From Pseudisothecium myosuroides (taxonomy: Eukaryota; Streptophyta; Bryopsida; Hypnales; Lembophyllaceae): a stretch of 64,000 bases of DNA. Under the pieces are notes generated by a model. That model saw only the letters and a program-made list of their open reading frames with translations. It had not been told where the DNA came from and made no database searches. Every line of letters begins with the position of its first letter. The first letter of the stretch is position 1. This document shows, one piece after another, positions 33,239 to 45,599 of the stretch. A program made the position numbers and the translations under genes. The stretch lies in assembly GCA_951799445.1 (NCBI GenBank), contig OX637289.1:3946501-4010500 (forward strand), in the 5' to 3' direction.

Positions 33239-34035
33239 GAAGCGATCCTTTCACCACCTTCACAAATGGACAAACAACAATCACCAGTGACGGTATAAAC
33301 GAAGATCAGGATGTTTCCATTCACCTAGTCCCCAACGGAATCAACCACCAGCAAGTGACCAACCTTCATAGCCTAGAGCCTTTGGTAGTCTTGAAGGTGC
33401 ATTCCACGTGGTTGAAGAAACACAGCAAGTACTTCCAAGCGTGCTTAAGCCAAAGATGGACACATCCAGATGCACCACCTTCTATGGAATTCAATATGGA
33501 GCTCATCCATGGGCTACAAGTTGCAACTTACACACATGTACACGCCTCTCCGCAAAAACTTCAAAGATGTCAAATTCAGTCTTGAGCTTTTGCAAGTTGC
33601 ATCTCAGATCGAGTTTTACCAATTGGTGGACTCCATTTGTCGGTATTTGTCAACCATAATTTGGTCTGAGGAGGATGAGCTCAGGATTTGACAATTCTCA
33701 TCATCTCTAGATTTTCCCCTTACCTGGTTGCTCGATTGGAAATTGGTGAACATGGCAACAAGGAGTATCGTAAGAAATTGTTATGCGGCCAGATTGCGCA
33801 CAGCATACATATTGCTTTGCGTCAAGATGAAAGTGTGCGTAGAGAGAGATTCTCAATGCTCAATCTTTGTTTGAGGACTTGTTCTATAGCATTCGACAAA
33901 GCGAAATAGATTCTGCTTTTGAAGACGACATGGTCATGATTGTCAAAAAAGAAGTGAAGGAAATGCTCAAGAGTTTCCATGAAGACTGTCGTCATGATGT
34001 AATTGATGTATTCTCCCCAAGAAAGATTCGATAGA
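33239..34035 (+). pseudogene. BTB/POZ-domain protein relic
   Basis: Frame 1 (33239 to about 33540) encodes SDPFTTFTNGQTTITSD and then VLKVHSTWLKKHSKYFQACL, the start of a BTB fold (the VHS..L....FxxxL pattern). Frame 2 (about 33500-33690) continues with ELLQVASQIEFYQLVDSICR and YLSTIIWSEEDELRI, the end of the BTB domain and the start of the following region. A third frame holds LVARLEIGEHG and RQDESVRRERFSML. After another shift near 33870, a fourth frame reads SLFEDLFYSIRQSEIDSAFE and on to SPRKIR with TAG at about 34033. At least three frameshifts break what looks like one ~260-residue protein. The assignment rests on pattern recognition of plant BTB proteins that may act as CUL3 substrate adaptors. 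Confidence 0.65.
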
Positions 34036-34348
34036 AAAAGTTCAAAAGTAGAGTATTTTGAGCTTTCAAGATGCTATCTTGGAAGTGTCACAAAAATTAA
34101 AATTAAAAAAATTAAAAAAATTAAAAATTAAAAAAAAGATTAAAATGTAGATTATTGGAGCTACATTTTTTTAATTAAACTTTAAAACATTTAAAATCAA
34201 GAACTACGTGAAAATTCAGGTTTTAACTTTCAAAATGACTGTGGGCTTGCAATGTCTTTTAAGAGTTAAGCAAATGATTCACACGGTATCAAAAGGTTGA
34301 ATTTTACAATGACCATCCTATGCTTTCGGGGTTTTAAACTGATCATCT
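34036..34348. other. Spacer with a remnant end of a TTAA element
   Basis: GTGAAAATTCAGGTTTTAAC ... GGGCTTGCAATGTCTTTTAA at 34210-34275 matches the right part of element G (47477-47691). Simple AAAATTAAAA runs lie at 34095-34140. Confidence 0.5.
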
Positions 34349-34352
34349 TTAA

Positions 34353-34586
34353 CCCTTAAATGTTGGATTGATGACTATGAAAATCAATCCTTTTGGCATT
34401 GTGTGACATCATTTATTTTATAAAATTAAGAGAAGTATTTATTGGAGGTCAAACTACTGTGCAAGATCTCCCCTTTTTGCACAAAATTCCAAGGATGAAC
34501 AATTGCACTTCTATCCTACATAGAAAAACTATAACATTCATTAGCCAAAAAATGGCAGTTATAATATGATTCTTTGACATTCATCT
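34353..34586. mobile_element. TTAA MITE J (~240 bp family)
   Basis: TTAA (34349-34352) then CCCTTAAATGTTGGATTGATG at the left; TTAA (34587-34590) at the right. The interior shares GGTCAAACTACTGTGCAAGA, TCTCCCC, ACAAAATTCCAAGGATGAAC with elements at 23757, 44440 and 53988. A second element end (CCCCTACATGCCCAAAG) abuts directly on the right. Confidence 0.65.
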
Positions 34587-34900
34587 TTAACCCCTACATG
34601 CCCAAAGCCTTTATTGAGCTTCTAGGAATTTGATCTAAATTGAACAAAAAGACAACATTTTGATAAGTTGTAGCAATTTTATTTGAATTATAACCATACA
34701 AATTCAAAGTAGACACGTTAGAGATCACCTAGGAAAACTGAAAACACAATAATATCACTTTTAGTTTAGATTGAATGGTGATAATGTTTGATCATGAGGG
34801 TGTTAAAACTACAAAAAGTGATTTCAATTCTTTCAATCCTCTTTTCACATGTCAAATCTAAAAAATTGGTCACCAAAAAATATAAAGTTAAACAACTTAA

Positions 34901-35816
34901 CCCCTAAAGGCCCTTTGGAGGACAAATGGGATTTCGGGCAGGTACCTACGGGCTGAATTTTTGTCGTGATTTTTTGAAACTTAGTTTGGAGGTAAAAAAG
35001 ATAATTAGCTTTGTGGGAATATAATTTTTTTTACAATCAGTAACCGGGAACAATAGTTATGACCCAAATAAGCTCAAAACAGGGGACGGCGAGCAGCCCA
35101 GGCAGCAATAAAAAATTGGCAAATTTCTTTTTTTTAATTTTTTTTTCTTGTAGACAATATTTTTGTCTATCTGGAAAGATTTGATTCATTTATTTTGGAT
35201 TTGTTATGAGAAAGTTATGGACATTCTTATTTTTTGGGTAGTTAAAGCATCTTCTTGAAAAAAATAACTTGTAGGATTCATATCTGAATGCTATTTTTGC
35301 AATTTAAAAAAAAAAATACTCATGGTTTAGTTTACTTGCTAGAACAATCTCACCATTGGGATTAGTGTATTTTAATTCCATCTAAAATATATGAATATTT
35401 TAGATTTTCCTTCTATCTCGTACCCACTTGTACTCAACAATTTTTTTAGGAATGATAACTAATTTTTTTTTAATATTTTTTTTTCTTTAAAATCTCAACT
35501 CAATTCTCCACTATAAAGATTTAAAGCTCAAAACTCTATGGTGCAAAAATTTTAAGTTAAAAATGTTCAAAGTCAAAAAATCTAGTTCCGCAATGTGCTG
35601 AAATACTTGTTTTTTCCACTTTAAACACAGATATCTTGCAATCTAAGCGGTCAAAAATTCTGAAATTTTTTCCACACATTCTCATACTAGTTAGGTGTAA
35701 GATCCTACGGTTAGATGTGAAAAAAAACATTTTTCAAATTTTTTTACTCCTTGCTATAGAAATGGCAGTTTTGAGTGTTTTTTGGCAAAAAAAAAAAGGC
35801 CTTGGGCCTTTAGGGG
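34901..35816 (-). mobile_element. TTAA-flanked element A
   Basis: The ends CCCCTAAAGGCCC and GGGCCTTTAGGGG are perfect inverted repeats of 13 bp, with TTAA immediately outside both (34897-34900, 35817-35820). The 916 bp element is the inverted, diverged equivalent of element C at 54257-55173 (917 bp). Shared blocks include AAAAAACACTCAAAACTGCC, ATCTAACC.TAGGATCTTA and AGATTGCAAGATATCTG. No coding capacity. Confidence 0.85.
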
Positions 35817-35820
35817 TTAA

Positions 35821-36501
35821 CATGCATAACCCCAATCAATTTATGGCTTCTCAAAATCTACTCTACAATTTTTTTAAATGAATTTCTAATGTGATTTTTT
35901 CTCCAAGATCTAGTGTATTTGAGGCTCATTTCCAAGATCCCTCTACAGCAAGTCACAATTGCAATGGACAACCTTGCACAAAATCTTGAATAGAAAAATC
36001 ATTATCAATCATTTTCAAAATTGGATTTTTTATGCTAAAACTAGACTTCAAAAAGATTTTTTCAAAAACTGAAACTACTAAAAATAGCAACTTGATTAAG
36101 TTTTATTGAACTTCGAAGTATTGTCCACACCAAAATTTGGCCGTTATAGAAATCGTATGGACATAAGTAACCGATTTTGAAACTGATATTTTTGACTTCA
36201 AACGTATTCAGATATTGGGTTGCCTTATCAATACAGTACACATTTATTATGGTCATAACAAATCTTGTACAAACGTAACACGTGATGAACATATTTTCGC
36301 TAATAAGTTCTCAGTTTCGAAAACTAATATGAATGCTCTCTAAAATTTGCGGTACTTCAGCTGGCGGACGAAGCAATTATCAAAAACTTTAATCTAAATA
36401 CAGCAACTTCCGGAATGACCTATATTACAACTCTTGACATTACGTGCACACTTACGTTACAAAAGAAATCAATATCATGCAAAAATCTGTTGTCTACTGG
36501 G
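35821..36501. other. 3' flank of the KASH gene
   Basis: The 3'UTR of the minus-strand gene presumably lies in the upper part of this stretch. Otherwise AT-rich and without features. Confidence 0.4.
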
Positions 36502-39500
36502 CTATGTAGGGACAAGGCCCTCATATTCTATTGGCACATTTAATGCCTTGCCAATGATCACCACAGGCACAGCCACAGACACAACTGCAGCCAGGACAAG
36601 GAACAATGACCCTCCCAATGCAGCTTCCGCACACCAACGCAGCGCTCTCCAGTTTGATGTCACCATCCGGAAAGGGGAGAATCGGCGCAGACCTTGAGGA
36701 CCCTGGTTCTGCACCTCCTTGGCAGATGGAGTGTCTGATTCTCCTGCAGCATTTGGATGTCGTACAGTAACGTTGCTTTCACAATGTTGACACGTACAAG
36801 TGGGACAAACTTGATCTTGGATCATTTCGTCTTTGTGGAGTAGATTCGACAATCCGTCGGCACATGGACATACATAAATCGAATCATCTGCCCCCTCAGG
36901 TTTACGACTCCGACCGCTAGGATCATCGAAAGGCCGTTTAGATTTAGATTCTGTTATGATCATGTGAATCTCCCGAGGGCTACTGTCTACAGAGCCCACC
37001 TTGCGAAGTCTTGGAAAGTCCTCTCCATTGCTCCGATGGTCCATATCCTCGTCAGAGCTGTCTGATGAATACGACTCTTCGGATGCCATCGGGTTGTCAC
37101 GCACACTCCATCCGGCCTCGCTTGACGTTTCAGCGTCCAATTCGGTTGCAACTGCATTTATTGACCGGGCCGCTTCGTCATGAGCTAGTTTCATGTCTCG
37201 TTCAAACAAACTTCCCCTAGAGGTCTCCGGATTGGAGAGACTCGATAGGGAGTGCACCAGCCGTGTCGGAGGAACGAATGGAAGAAAATCTTTTGTCATG
37301 GTGAGTGACTTAGTCCTCTGCAAAGGAAAAGAGAAATAAATAACCCTCGTCAGACCAGGTGGGCGAAGTTCATATTCGGGATCTAAGCAACTCGATAGGG
37401 AGAAAACTAGGCACAAGCACTAATCGAAAACTCACAAGCACTTCAAGGGCCTTGGTTTTCTCACCTCTACTGAGTTGACGCCTAGATGAGCAGAAGCGTC
37501 GTCTCCTACCTTTGAATTTCCATTCTTGGCCACCAGTCCAGCTACCGGAGAGCTTTGAGCACGGATTAGTATGCCTGATATGGCAATCTCGCGTTTGTCC
37601 TCTTCGATATAGGCATTAGAAATATCACGGTCGTTCTCTCTCTCAGTTCTCACACCACCGTCTATTGACGGCCCTGTTCGTGAGTTGATGCCCCCCAGCT
37701 TTAGCCTAGGCAAGCTTAGCCTCGCATGGCGAGCGTCCTCACCAAGTAGCACGTCCGTGTCCACATTCCTTGAATCTTGGTTTTCATCCTCTTCCAAACA
37801 GAGGCCATTCACCTTCGTGCCTCGTGATCGACTACTCCCGTTCGCAATTATCACTGCACAAATAGCTAGGCACATGTCAAAGATGAAATGGAAACAGAAC
37901 ATTTTACACAATTCTCCAAGCTTGAAAACACAAAAATTAACCCAACAACAATTTTACACGGACCTCGAGTATCATAACAATTCTTTCAAACCTAACAAAG
38001 CACAAACTCAATGTGCTTGGCTGTGCAACGTACTAGTTCCAAAAATTCTCTCCAAAAATTCCAGAAACCGGAAAGAGCATACAAATATAGATAAGCACGC
38101 CAGAATAAGAAGGTAAATAAAAAAAATTATATGTATTGTTCAAAGACCAAGAGATTGAGCAGAATTTAAAGATCGGGGTCACAACGCAAAGTAATAACAC
38201 GCATTGATGGATGGGGTCAGTTCTCACATCTTCGTGATGGTGATTCGCATTCTTCGACGGTGGTGGTAGAACTCGAAGGAGACGAGCCTGGAGTGCCACC
38301 AGATCGGGGTGAATACCGAGGATAAACAGGTGCTCGTTTAGCCTTCGCCCTGTTAATGCTTCGGGCAGAAGACACCTGAACAGACCCGGAAGCTGAAGTA
38401 GAAGCAGGTGAATAAGAGAAACCGTGCGATTGCTGAGAAGTTGGACTTGCCGCCCTCATATTTGGACTACCAATCCTCGTATTGTTCGTACCAGCTCCGA
38501 TGGGACTCTTGGGAGCTCTCGGGCTTGTACCACGTTTCGGAACAGGGGATAGAGAGTCAGCCCTCCCATTCATGGAAGCCCTAGGACTATTACCTCGATT
38601 CTCGTCGCTCGACCAAGGACTCTTATGGTTACGTTCTGAGGACTTCCGAACAGGACTCGCTGCCATGCCCAGTGATTTGGGAATTGCACTTCCGGAAGCC
38701 AACATCTTAGCTGTGTGCAGCGCCTCAGTCACGGCTGCTCTTACGTGGGGCATCTTGTCGAGGCGGCAGCTATCCAGCGCCTGCAATATTCAAAGGAATT
38801 CGGTTAATAACACAGAGGAGGAAGGCAGAAACCCTAAAGCATTCCGCACCTCAGATTCACATGACACAAAGAGTTTTAGAATATCCACGTACATGTAAAG
38901 CAGAATGGAGCTCAGTTTCCAGCGTCTCCTTGTCAAGAATGGTGAGCACCGACTGAAGCAGCTTGGCAGCAGCTTTACGAAGCTGCCACGCGTTGGTCGT
39001 AACCTTCAGAGAATCCTCACCAGCTCTCAGTAAGCTCGCACCATAGATGCTGAGAGTGTCCGGGTTTGTTGATGCGAGAATGCAGGCGAGTTGCATGTGG
39101 GCTGCTGTGCGGGTCGGTTTTTCACTGAGGGCTACGGTAGTGCGTTGGCAAATTTCGTGGACGATCTCGTCGTGGGCATACTTCCATTGCTCACTTTCAA
39201 CTAGTGCGTGGATGCTGGTAGCTGCATTCGCTGTCACAGGCTCCAGCTTCCCTGCAAGTGCGTCAGTGAGTGGGGCACAAATCTCCTGCATTATCTTCTC
39301 CGCATCTTCTTGGACAGTGTTGGAGTCGATGGAGTACCGTGCTAGGGCTACAGTGACTCTTGCAGACGCAATTTGCAATTGATGGAAGCTTCCGCTTGCA
39401 GCTGAGGAGCGCACCAGAGACCCCATCACTTTTGAAATGTGGGGAATGACAAGCTTGCCATGCACTCTAGCAACGTCCTCGTACAAGGAAATTGAGTAGG

Positions 39501-40047
39501 ATCGCGTGCCTTCGGACTCCCGCGAGTCTGCAATCTGTAAGGAAATTTTTTTGCTAAGAAGAGATGCATAAGGCAGTCAAAAAAAGAACCTGACTAAACT
39601 TGTTCAACAATTATGCTAAATATATTTCGTTAATGCGTTATGACGGTTCTTTCGACAATGGATTCGCAGACTGTGGAAGTTAATCAAGTACATTCCTACG
39701 AACCAAAATAATTTCGGTTGGTAAATGTGGCAGAAAACAAACCTCAAGAATTCCAAAGGGATGGCATTAAAACCTCAGCAGAGTCAACTCGCGCCAGCAT
39801 AGTAATCAAATTCAAACGCTGTGTCATAGGTGCCTAATGAAGACAAGCATTCAAAGAGAACTTCGAATTCCTAGAGAAGAAAATTTACCTGTGAAATAAA
39901 CCGGGGCAAGGTAGACGAATCCAGCTGCTCCACAAGCAGCTTGAGAGACTTTATCGCAGCACGCCGGGTGTCACCATCCGCGTCAAGCTTAGCTAAGTCC
40001 TGCTTAACCAAGGAGCTCATATAACGAGAGCTGTCTTCCTCCCTCAT
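36502..40047 (-). CDS. Plant KASH protein of the SINE1/SINE2 type (ARM-like N terminus, membrane tail ending LVPT); 5 exons, 852 aa
   Basis: Exons on the minus strand are 39889-40047, 38893-39534, 38228-38780, 37465-37853 and 36502-37317. All introns are GT-AG and the frame is continuous (phases 0, 0, 1, 0). Residues 1-270 form helical ARM/HEAT-like repeats (LAKLDADGDTRRAAIKSLK; YSISLYEDVARVHGKLVIPH; CAPLTDALAGK) as in SINE1/SINE2. Residues about 290-800 are Ser/Pro/Arg-rich and probably disordered, with a Cys cluster, CPTCTCQHC, near 730. One membrane span (SLFLVLAAVVSVAVPVVIIG, 818-837) is followed by a 15-residue tail, KALNVPIEYEGLVPT. A C-terminal (V/L)VPT is the plant KASH signature that inserts into SUN proteins in the perinuclear space, so this is expected to be an outer nuclear envelope protein linking the nucleus to the cytoskeleton. 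It is longer than the Arabidopsis SINEs (roughly 570-580 aa) because of the middle region. The start ATG at 40047 follows a TATA box about 730 bp upstream. Confidence 0.88.
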
Positions 40048-40774
40048 CTTCTTTACCACTCAGTCGACCTAAAGTTCTGCTCGTCCTATGGACAGGAGGT
40101 CGCGACAGATTCTCCTAATAGTATTTCCACATCCACGCTTAAGCCCGGAATCCTTCAACTTGAATTCCACACTGTTGTCTCTCAAAGTTGAATATCATGG
40201 AAATGCGCACTTCCACGTGCCCCCTCTGTGCCCAGCATTCCAGCACCCTCGAAATAACCAAGATAAGTATAGCTGCCTCCAGACCTGCTGTCTCATATCC
40301 TTGGTCAGCACGTCAGCGCTCTCTGAAGATTCTGGCCTTGACTTGCTGATCCGTGGGGTTGGAAAATGCTCCAAATGGCGTTCTCGAACACACCTCAAAT
40401 TTTAGCGAGATGGTTCAAGTATTACAACACTTCCTGTACCAGAAGCTACAACTAGAACCAATATTCCTACACGATTTTTTTGTGAATTTTTTCACCAGAG
40501 ATTTCTGGAAATCATCACTCCTTCGTCCACCATTCCAAAAATTAATGCGCAGAAATGCACAATTTCCCGACCAGTAGGTGAATTTGCAACATAAAATCTT
40601 GCAACGCTGACAAATTGCGAGCAACAACTTCCTTCTACACAGAGGATAGCTAACTAATTTACTGCAGATTCTGAAGACGCTAAAGACTGCAAGGTTGAAA
40701 CACGAACGTTCCACAAAATACCGAATGATTCGGATTCTCCGTCTCCTCCAGCGAGATAGAAGCTAGAGAGAAGC

Positions 40775-40782
40775 TTTTATAT
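40775..40782 (-). promoter_or_regulatory. Candidate TATA box of the KASH gene
   Basis: The minus strand reads GGATATAAAAGCTTCTCTCT, a TATA motif followed by a CT-rich start region. The ATG is about 730 bp downstream, and CTGTCCATAG|GACGAG near 40090 could be a 5'UTR intron acceptor. Confidence 0.4.
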
Positions 40783-42530
40783 CCGACACAATAACAACCT
40801 ATGCGTCTCCTCCTACAAACTCCTCCACTCCACGAGAAAGACTCAATAGCCCTTCGATCAACAATCCCTCTCTCAACAAACCAACTGAAAGGCGCGCTCC
40901 TGTCCCCAAATGTCCGACGTCTCACAATCCTTCGCAACTTGCGCCGAGACTCAATACCGTACGAAATGGGAAACGAGAAGACACACAGCTAATACAAAAG
41001 CACAGAACGCACTAACGATCGACACTATTCTTTAAGTTTGTTTGAATAGCAAGAGCAACGGCGTACAAATACACCTTTAAGAAATCAGACACAGAGCCTC
41101 CGGAATGCACTAACGTTCGACAATCTTTTTTTTATAATTTGTTTGAAAACGCAACCGCAAATTCTGCAGAAATGGATCCCGCCTCTTTGAAATCAGAAAC
41201 AGAACATCCTAGAAACGGCAATCAAGTAAGGAATAGCAAAATTTCCAAGAAAACACAGAAGTGTCAGAGGACTGGCAAGGCAGCTATTGAACTGCGTCTG
41301 ACAGACTCCTCCTGAGGACCTATCTGTCGGCAAAAGCTGCCGGCGCCTCTTCACCTCCTCTGACTTCACACAACTTCTTCAAATCTTAACTGAATTTCAT
41401 GAAAAACGAAACGGCGGAATCGGCTAAGGTAGGCGAGACCGCAAGACAGCAATCGGCGATTGGGAAAGCGCGAGAAGAGGTAACCGATCGATCGTTCCCC
41501 CCGGCAGTAGTGCTACCATTTCCCGGTACGATAGCGTGCAAAAGAGGGAGCAATATCATTGCAGGGGCACTCAAGACAGGGAGAGTGTCGTCAGAACGAA
41601 GGTGCTTGAAAGAACGAAACCATGCGACGCGCCGTTTTCACACTTCTCTAAATACGGCGCGTGAATTCATGACTAGTGAGCTGGACCGTGTTTAGCGGTA
41701 GTACGTATAATAATACACTTGAACTGTGATCTTGCGCGTTCAACTCGCGCGTGGTAGGCTGCCCCTGAGATGCATTCACACGGAGGGCAAAGAAGAGGTT
41801 GAGCATAAATTTGACCTCATGGAGTTAATAAGAGTTTAAAATGGAACTCAAGCGAAGATATGTCTTCTTATGAAGATTGTCGGTTAGTTTACACGAATGG
41901 GATAAATGTAAACCTCAAGAGGTGAGCAGAGAACAAAAAGATTCCATTATCCTTGAGGGATTTGAAAATGCTCATTGTTCCCCTTCAATGTCTGGTTACT
42001 TTGAAGATTACAATTCCGTGGGTGCAAACTATAACCTTCAAGATAACCCATCCATCATGTCATGAGCCATGTCGGATTAAATTGAAGAGTTGCTAATTTA
42101 GTGCGATCAATTCAGATATCGAGTTTGAATATTAACTTTATATGTCTAATGTTAGCTTTATGTATCTAATATTGAACCGTGTGAAAGAATCCTAAGGTAA
42201 GAAGTTTATAGCCATCATTGAATATATTTAGGCTCACTAATTTTTTTTTTAAATGTTGCCAAATCAAAGAATATTTTGCAAATGTTTAGATGCAACTCAT
42301 TTGTTTTAATGAAATGATATATTATAGATGATAAAAGCAAAAACAAATAACTTTTTATTATAAGGATGATAATATGAAATTTTCACTTCTCTATGCTATT
42401 GTGATGATAATCTAAAAGCATCACTGAAATTGTAAAAAAAATTAGTAACCCTATATAGACACATTTTGGTTGAATTCATTCAATTCACTATCTTTTTGTT
42501 GAAATTGGGGAAACAATTACACTTCTAGGA
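40783..42530. other. Upstream of the KASH gene; no supported gene
   Basis: 40800-41700 has near-balanced base composition and a short open frame on each strand without recognisable domains. A tRNA-like patch lies at about 41690-41765. Confidence 0.4.
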
Positions 42531-43002
42531 AAATCTATTTTTTGTGAAAATCCAAGGGTTGAAAAAAAATTGTTCTTTTGTTGTCTTGGGCTCCAACTCG
42601 GACAGGCGGAGTGCAACATCATTTTGCTTTGAAAATTTGTACACTTCTTCCTAACACGAGTTTTTACTTAAATATGAAGTTCCAAAATCTTTTTTGCAAA
42701 CAAACTTTGAGATTCAGGACTTGAAAGCCTAACAAAAGCAACATTGTCAAAAATCTGGGCTGTCTTAAAAAAAAAATTTTGCTCTACTTTATAAGCTTTG
42801 TTCTCACACATACATTTAATTTTTTCAAACCATAAGTTATATATATATGACTCTTGTGCTAGTCGAGAATAAGATCCTACAGTTATAAATACTAAAAATG
42901 ACTAAAATTTTATTAATAACCTTTTTTTTGAGAGTGTTGATTTTTGGCAATTTTATGAGTGTTTGTTAATTTCTAGCCCATGAATTTGTAGGGGTTAAGA
43001 GA
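42531..43002 (-). mobile_element. TTAA-family remnant E
   Basis: The right end TGTAGGGGTTAA (about 42989-43000) and the inner block CTAGTCGAGAATAAGATCCTAC match the corresponding end of element A. The other end is not preserved. Confidence 0.5.
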
Positions 43003-43597
43003 AAAAGCAACTACGTATTTTCAATAGAAGTTGGTAAACCAAAACAATTTTGGAATCTCTTGCCTTGTAAGCAAGAAAATTGTATACATAAGATGATACG
43101 TATTTATGGTCTTAACCTCTAAAAGGGCAAGCCCTATCACCAACGTAGTCAACCCAAAATAATCTCTTTGAATTGATCTCTTGGTTTCTATGATAATTGT
43201 GAAAGTCGTCCATTAGATCCAAAATATATGCAACAACTTTACTAAAGGAGTCAAACCTTAAAGGACTTACAAGCCCAACGAGCATTCTTTTTTTTTTAAT
43301 CTTTTTTCTTTTTTTTTGAAACATGGACAATTTCCATTGATAATAGAAACATTACAGTGAACCAGAGGGCAAGCAATCGGCGAGAATTTTTTTGAACTTT
43401 TCTAATAACTTTTTAAAAAACAAACTCAACACCCAACGAACATTTTGAAAATCAAAATCTGAATTTTCACATAGTTTTTGGTTAATGCCAAAATGGAGTA
43501 GCGTATCAATCTTTTGTTGGTGAGTACGGTACGTAAATGCCATTAGATACATAGAAAGGTGGTTATTGGTTGTTAATGGGACAACCACTCTCTTAAA

Positions 43598-43717
43598 GGT
43601 ATGTTCCCCCTGGTGTTAAAGGTGTTGTTACAGAGGGTCTTAGGAATGAATTTTGGCCTCCTTCTAGATTGGATTCACATTCCAAAGAACACCTGTAACA
43701 CCAAGTGGGAACATACC
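43598..43717. mobile_element. 120-bp MITE with GGTATGTTCCC ends
   Basis: GGTATGTTCCCCCTGGTGTT followed by AAAGGTGTT is mirrored at the right as the inverted GGTATGTTCCCACTTGGTGT plus TACAGGTGTT. No clear target duplication. Confidence 0.7.
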
Positions 43718-43950
43718 ACATGTGTGGTTTGGTAATTTCAGGGCAGACCACTTCAAAAATTTACAGAAATTACAATAATTTAAATCGGAAAATTATAATT
43801 CCACTTGGTTTTGATCTGTAAAACAAGCACACACCTTTGAAAAATATGTGCCCTTCTTGGAATTGGCCCCAAGATATTTAGATTCCAAATCAACAAGTGA
43901 TAGTGGTAATAAGCTTGTCTACCTTAGAAAGTCTATCTAATTTTTTAAGG

Positions 43951-44072
43951 GTTATACACTGAAATGGCATCCAATTTTCTCAGAGTTGTGCACTGAAATG
44001 GCATCCAATATTTTTTTAGGGTTGTGCACCGAAATGGCATCCAATATTTTTTTTGTGTTGTTGTGCACTGAA
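43951..44072. repeat. 36-bp tandem repeat, about 3.3 units
   Basis: Units of GTTGTGCACTGAAATGGCAT followed by CCAATATTTTTTTAGG recur at 43951, 43985, 44021 and (partly) 44060 with a few substitutions. Confidence 0.85.
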
Positions 44073-44439
44073 TGATTGTGGGATTTGATCCATTGATGGA
44101 TTCCATAAAGGCATTGGGTGATGAGCTCCTTGTTTTGCACTCGGAAGCCCCAATGACAAAAGACAAGGGTATGACGGTATGTGGTCAGTCAGTCCCTTGG
44201 GAATCCACCTCCGAATATGTTATCCTTCAACTTTGACGTAAATATCTGACTTCATTTACAGACACAGACAGACAGGCAGAAGACTCGGAACAATCCACGG
44301 CTGATGGCCGGGCCTATGAGAAAGGTGAGGGGCCTATGATCACTTTTTCAAACTTCAAAAGTTCCTTTTATTGTACTGTACACTCTCATGTCGCAACTTT
44401 CTATGAATGATTTTTTTTTTTTTTAATTTGCTTTTTTAA

Positions 44440-44668
44440 CCCTTGAAGGACAAAGCCAGTGATAACCATGGAAACCATCCCTTTGGATACCGTATGGAAA
44501 TCTTTGGCTTTAAAAAATTGCAAAAGCACTCATTGGAAGTCAAACTATTGTAGAAGAACTCCCCTTTTCACAACAAAATTTCAAGGATGAATAGTTGCTC
44601 TTTTGTCCTGCACAAAAGGATTCTTTGTTTTTTGGTGGACGTTTTGTGTCTGCGACGTCATTTATGGG
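44440..44668. mobile_element. TTAA MITE I (~240 bp family)
   Basis: TTAA (44436-44439) then CCCTTGAAGGACAAAGCC; right end CATTTATGGG then TTAA (44669-44672). The interior shares CATGGAAACCATCCCTTTGG, AGTCAAACTATTGTAGAAGA and the CCTTTTCAC...ATTTCAAGGATGAATAGTTG blocks with the copies at 23757, 34353 and 53988. Confidence 0.7.
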
Positions 44669-45599
44669 TTAAAATTTTGATTACATGTCTTCTATAAGTT
44701 GTAAAAGTTTCAAATTTTTTTCTGAAAATTTGGAATTATTATGATTTTTTGAAGGAAAGAAAGAGTGAAAAAAAAAATATAACAAATACTAAAATGTGCT
44801 TCAAAAATCTGAAAACTTCTTCAATGGTGTATATTGTAGTGTAGAACATCGTGGTGCAAAAACATTAATTTAGTGTGCCCTTCTAAAATTAGAAATTTAG
44901 CACTCTATTGTAATAGACCCAAAGTTCAAATTTGTTGTAGAATTTTCAATTTTAGTAATTCGCAAAAAAATTCAAATTGGAATAGAAACTTGACTTGGTG
45001 AGCTTCTTTTCCTTAGTTAGGCTCAAATTCAAAAGAGATCATTTTGATGGGTAAAATTCATATCAACAACACACAGTTGTGAGTTGCTCCAATAAACTAC
45101 ATGGTGATCCATATTTGGGAATCACCATTTTTCTAAAAATATCGTTGTCATCATTTGTGGAGTTTGAGATGCCCACACTTGTATACCACTCTCCCCAATG
45201 AGTCCAAGAAAATTTGGATGAAAAATAATTGTTCTCCGTCTCTTGTAGAATTTTCCATTTGTCAATCAAACAATTTGGGTCCTTGATGGATGTCCCTCTA
45301 GGATTAAACCTCACCCATCAAACAATTTGGAAGATGGAAGATCAAGTATAATAAATAAACCAATTGTAGACACAAAATCACATAGTGAATTGCACCCATT
45401 ATGTACATACAATCAAAGTTGGTTGGAACTTCAAGTGGAGAAATGCTTGGAAGGATTGGGTGGTCATGCCGTGTGTACAATGTGTGTGAGTGCAAGGTCT
45501 CCGGATCATATTCAAGGTCGAGTATGTCTTGCTCGCTTATTCTAGAGTGCAAGATATAAATGCATCAAAACCAAAATGCACCACTAATCCAAAATCGAC

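Noticed and set aside
36434..38898. Plus-strand frames of 60-143 codons across the KASH gene
   Set aside because: Antisense shadows of the spliced minus-strand exons.
43951..44072. CRISPR-like spacing of 36-bp repeats
   Set aside because: Units are directly adjacent without unique spacers, and the setting is a plant genome; a simple tandem repeat.
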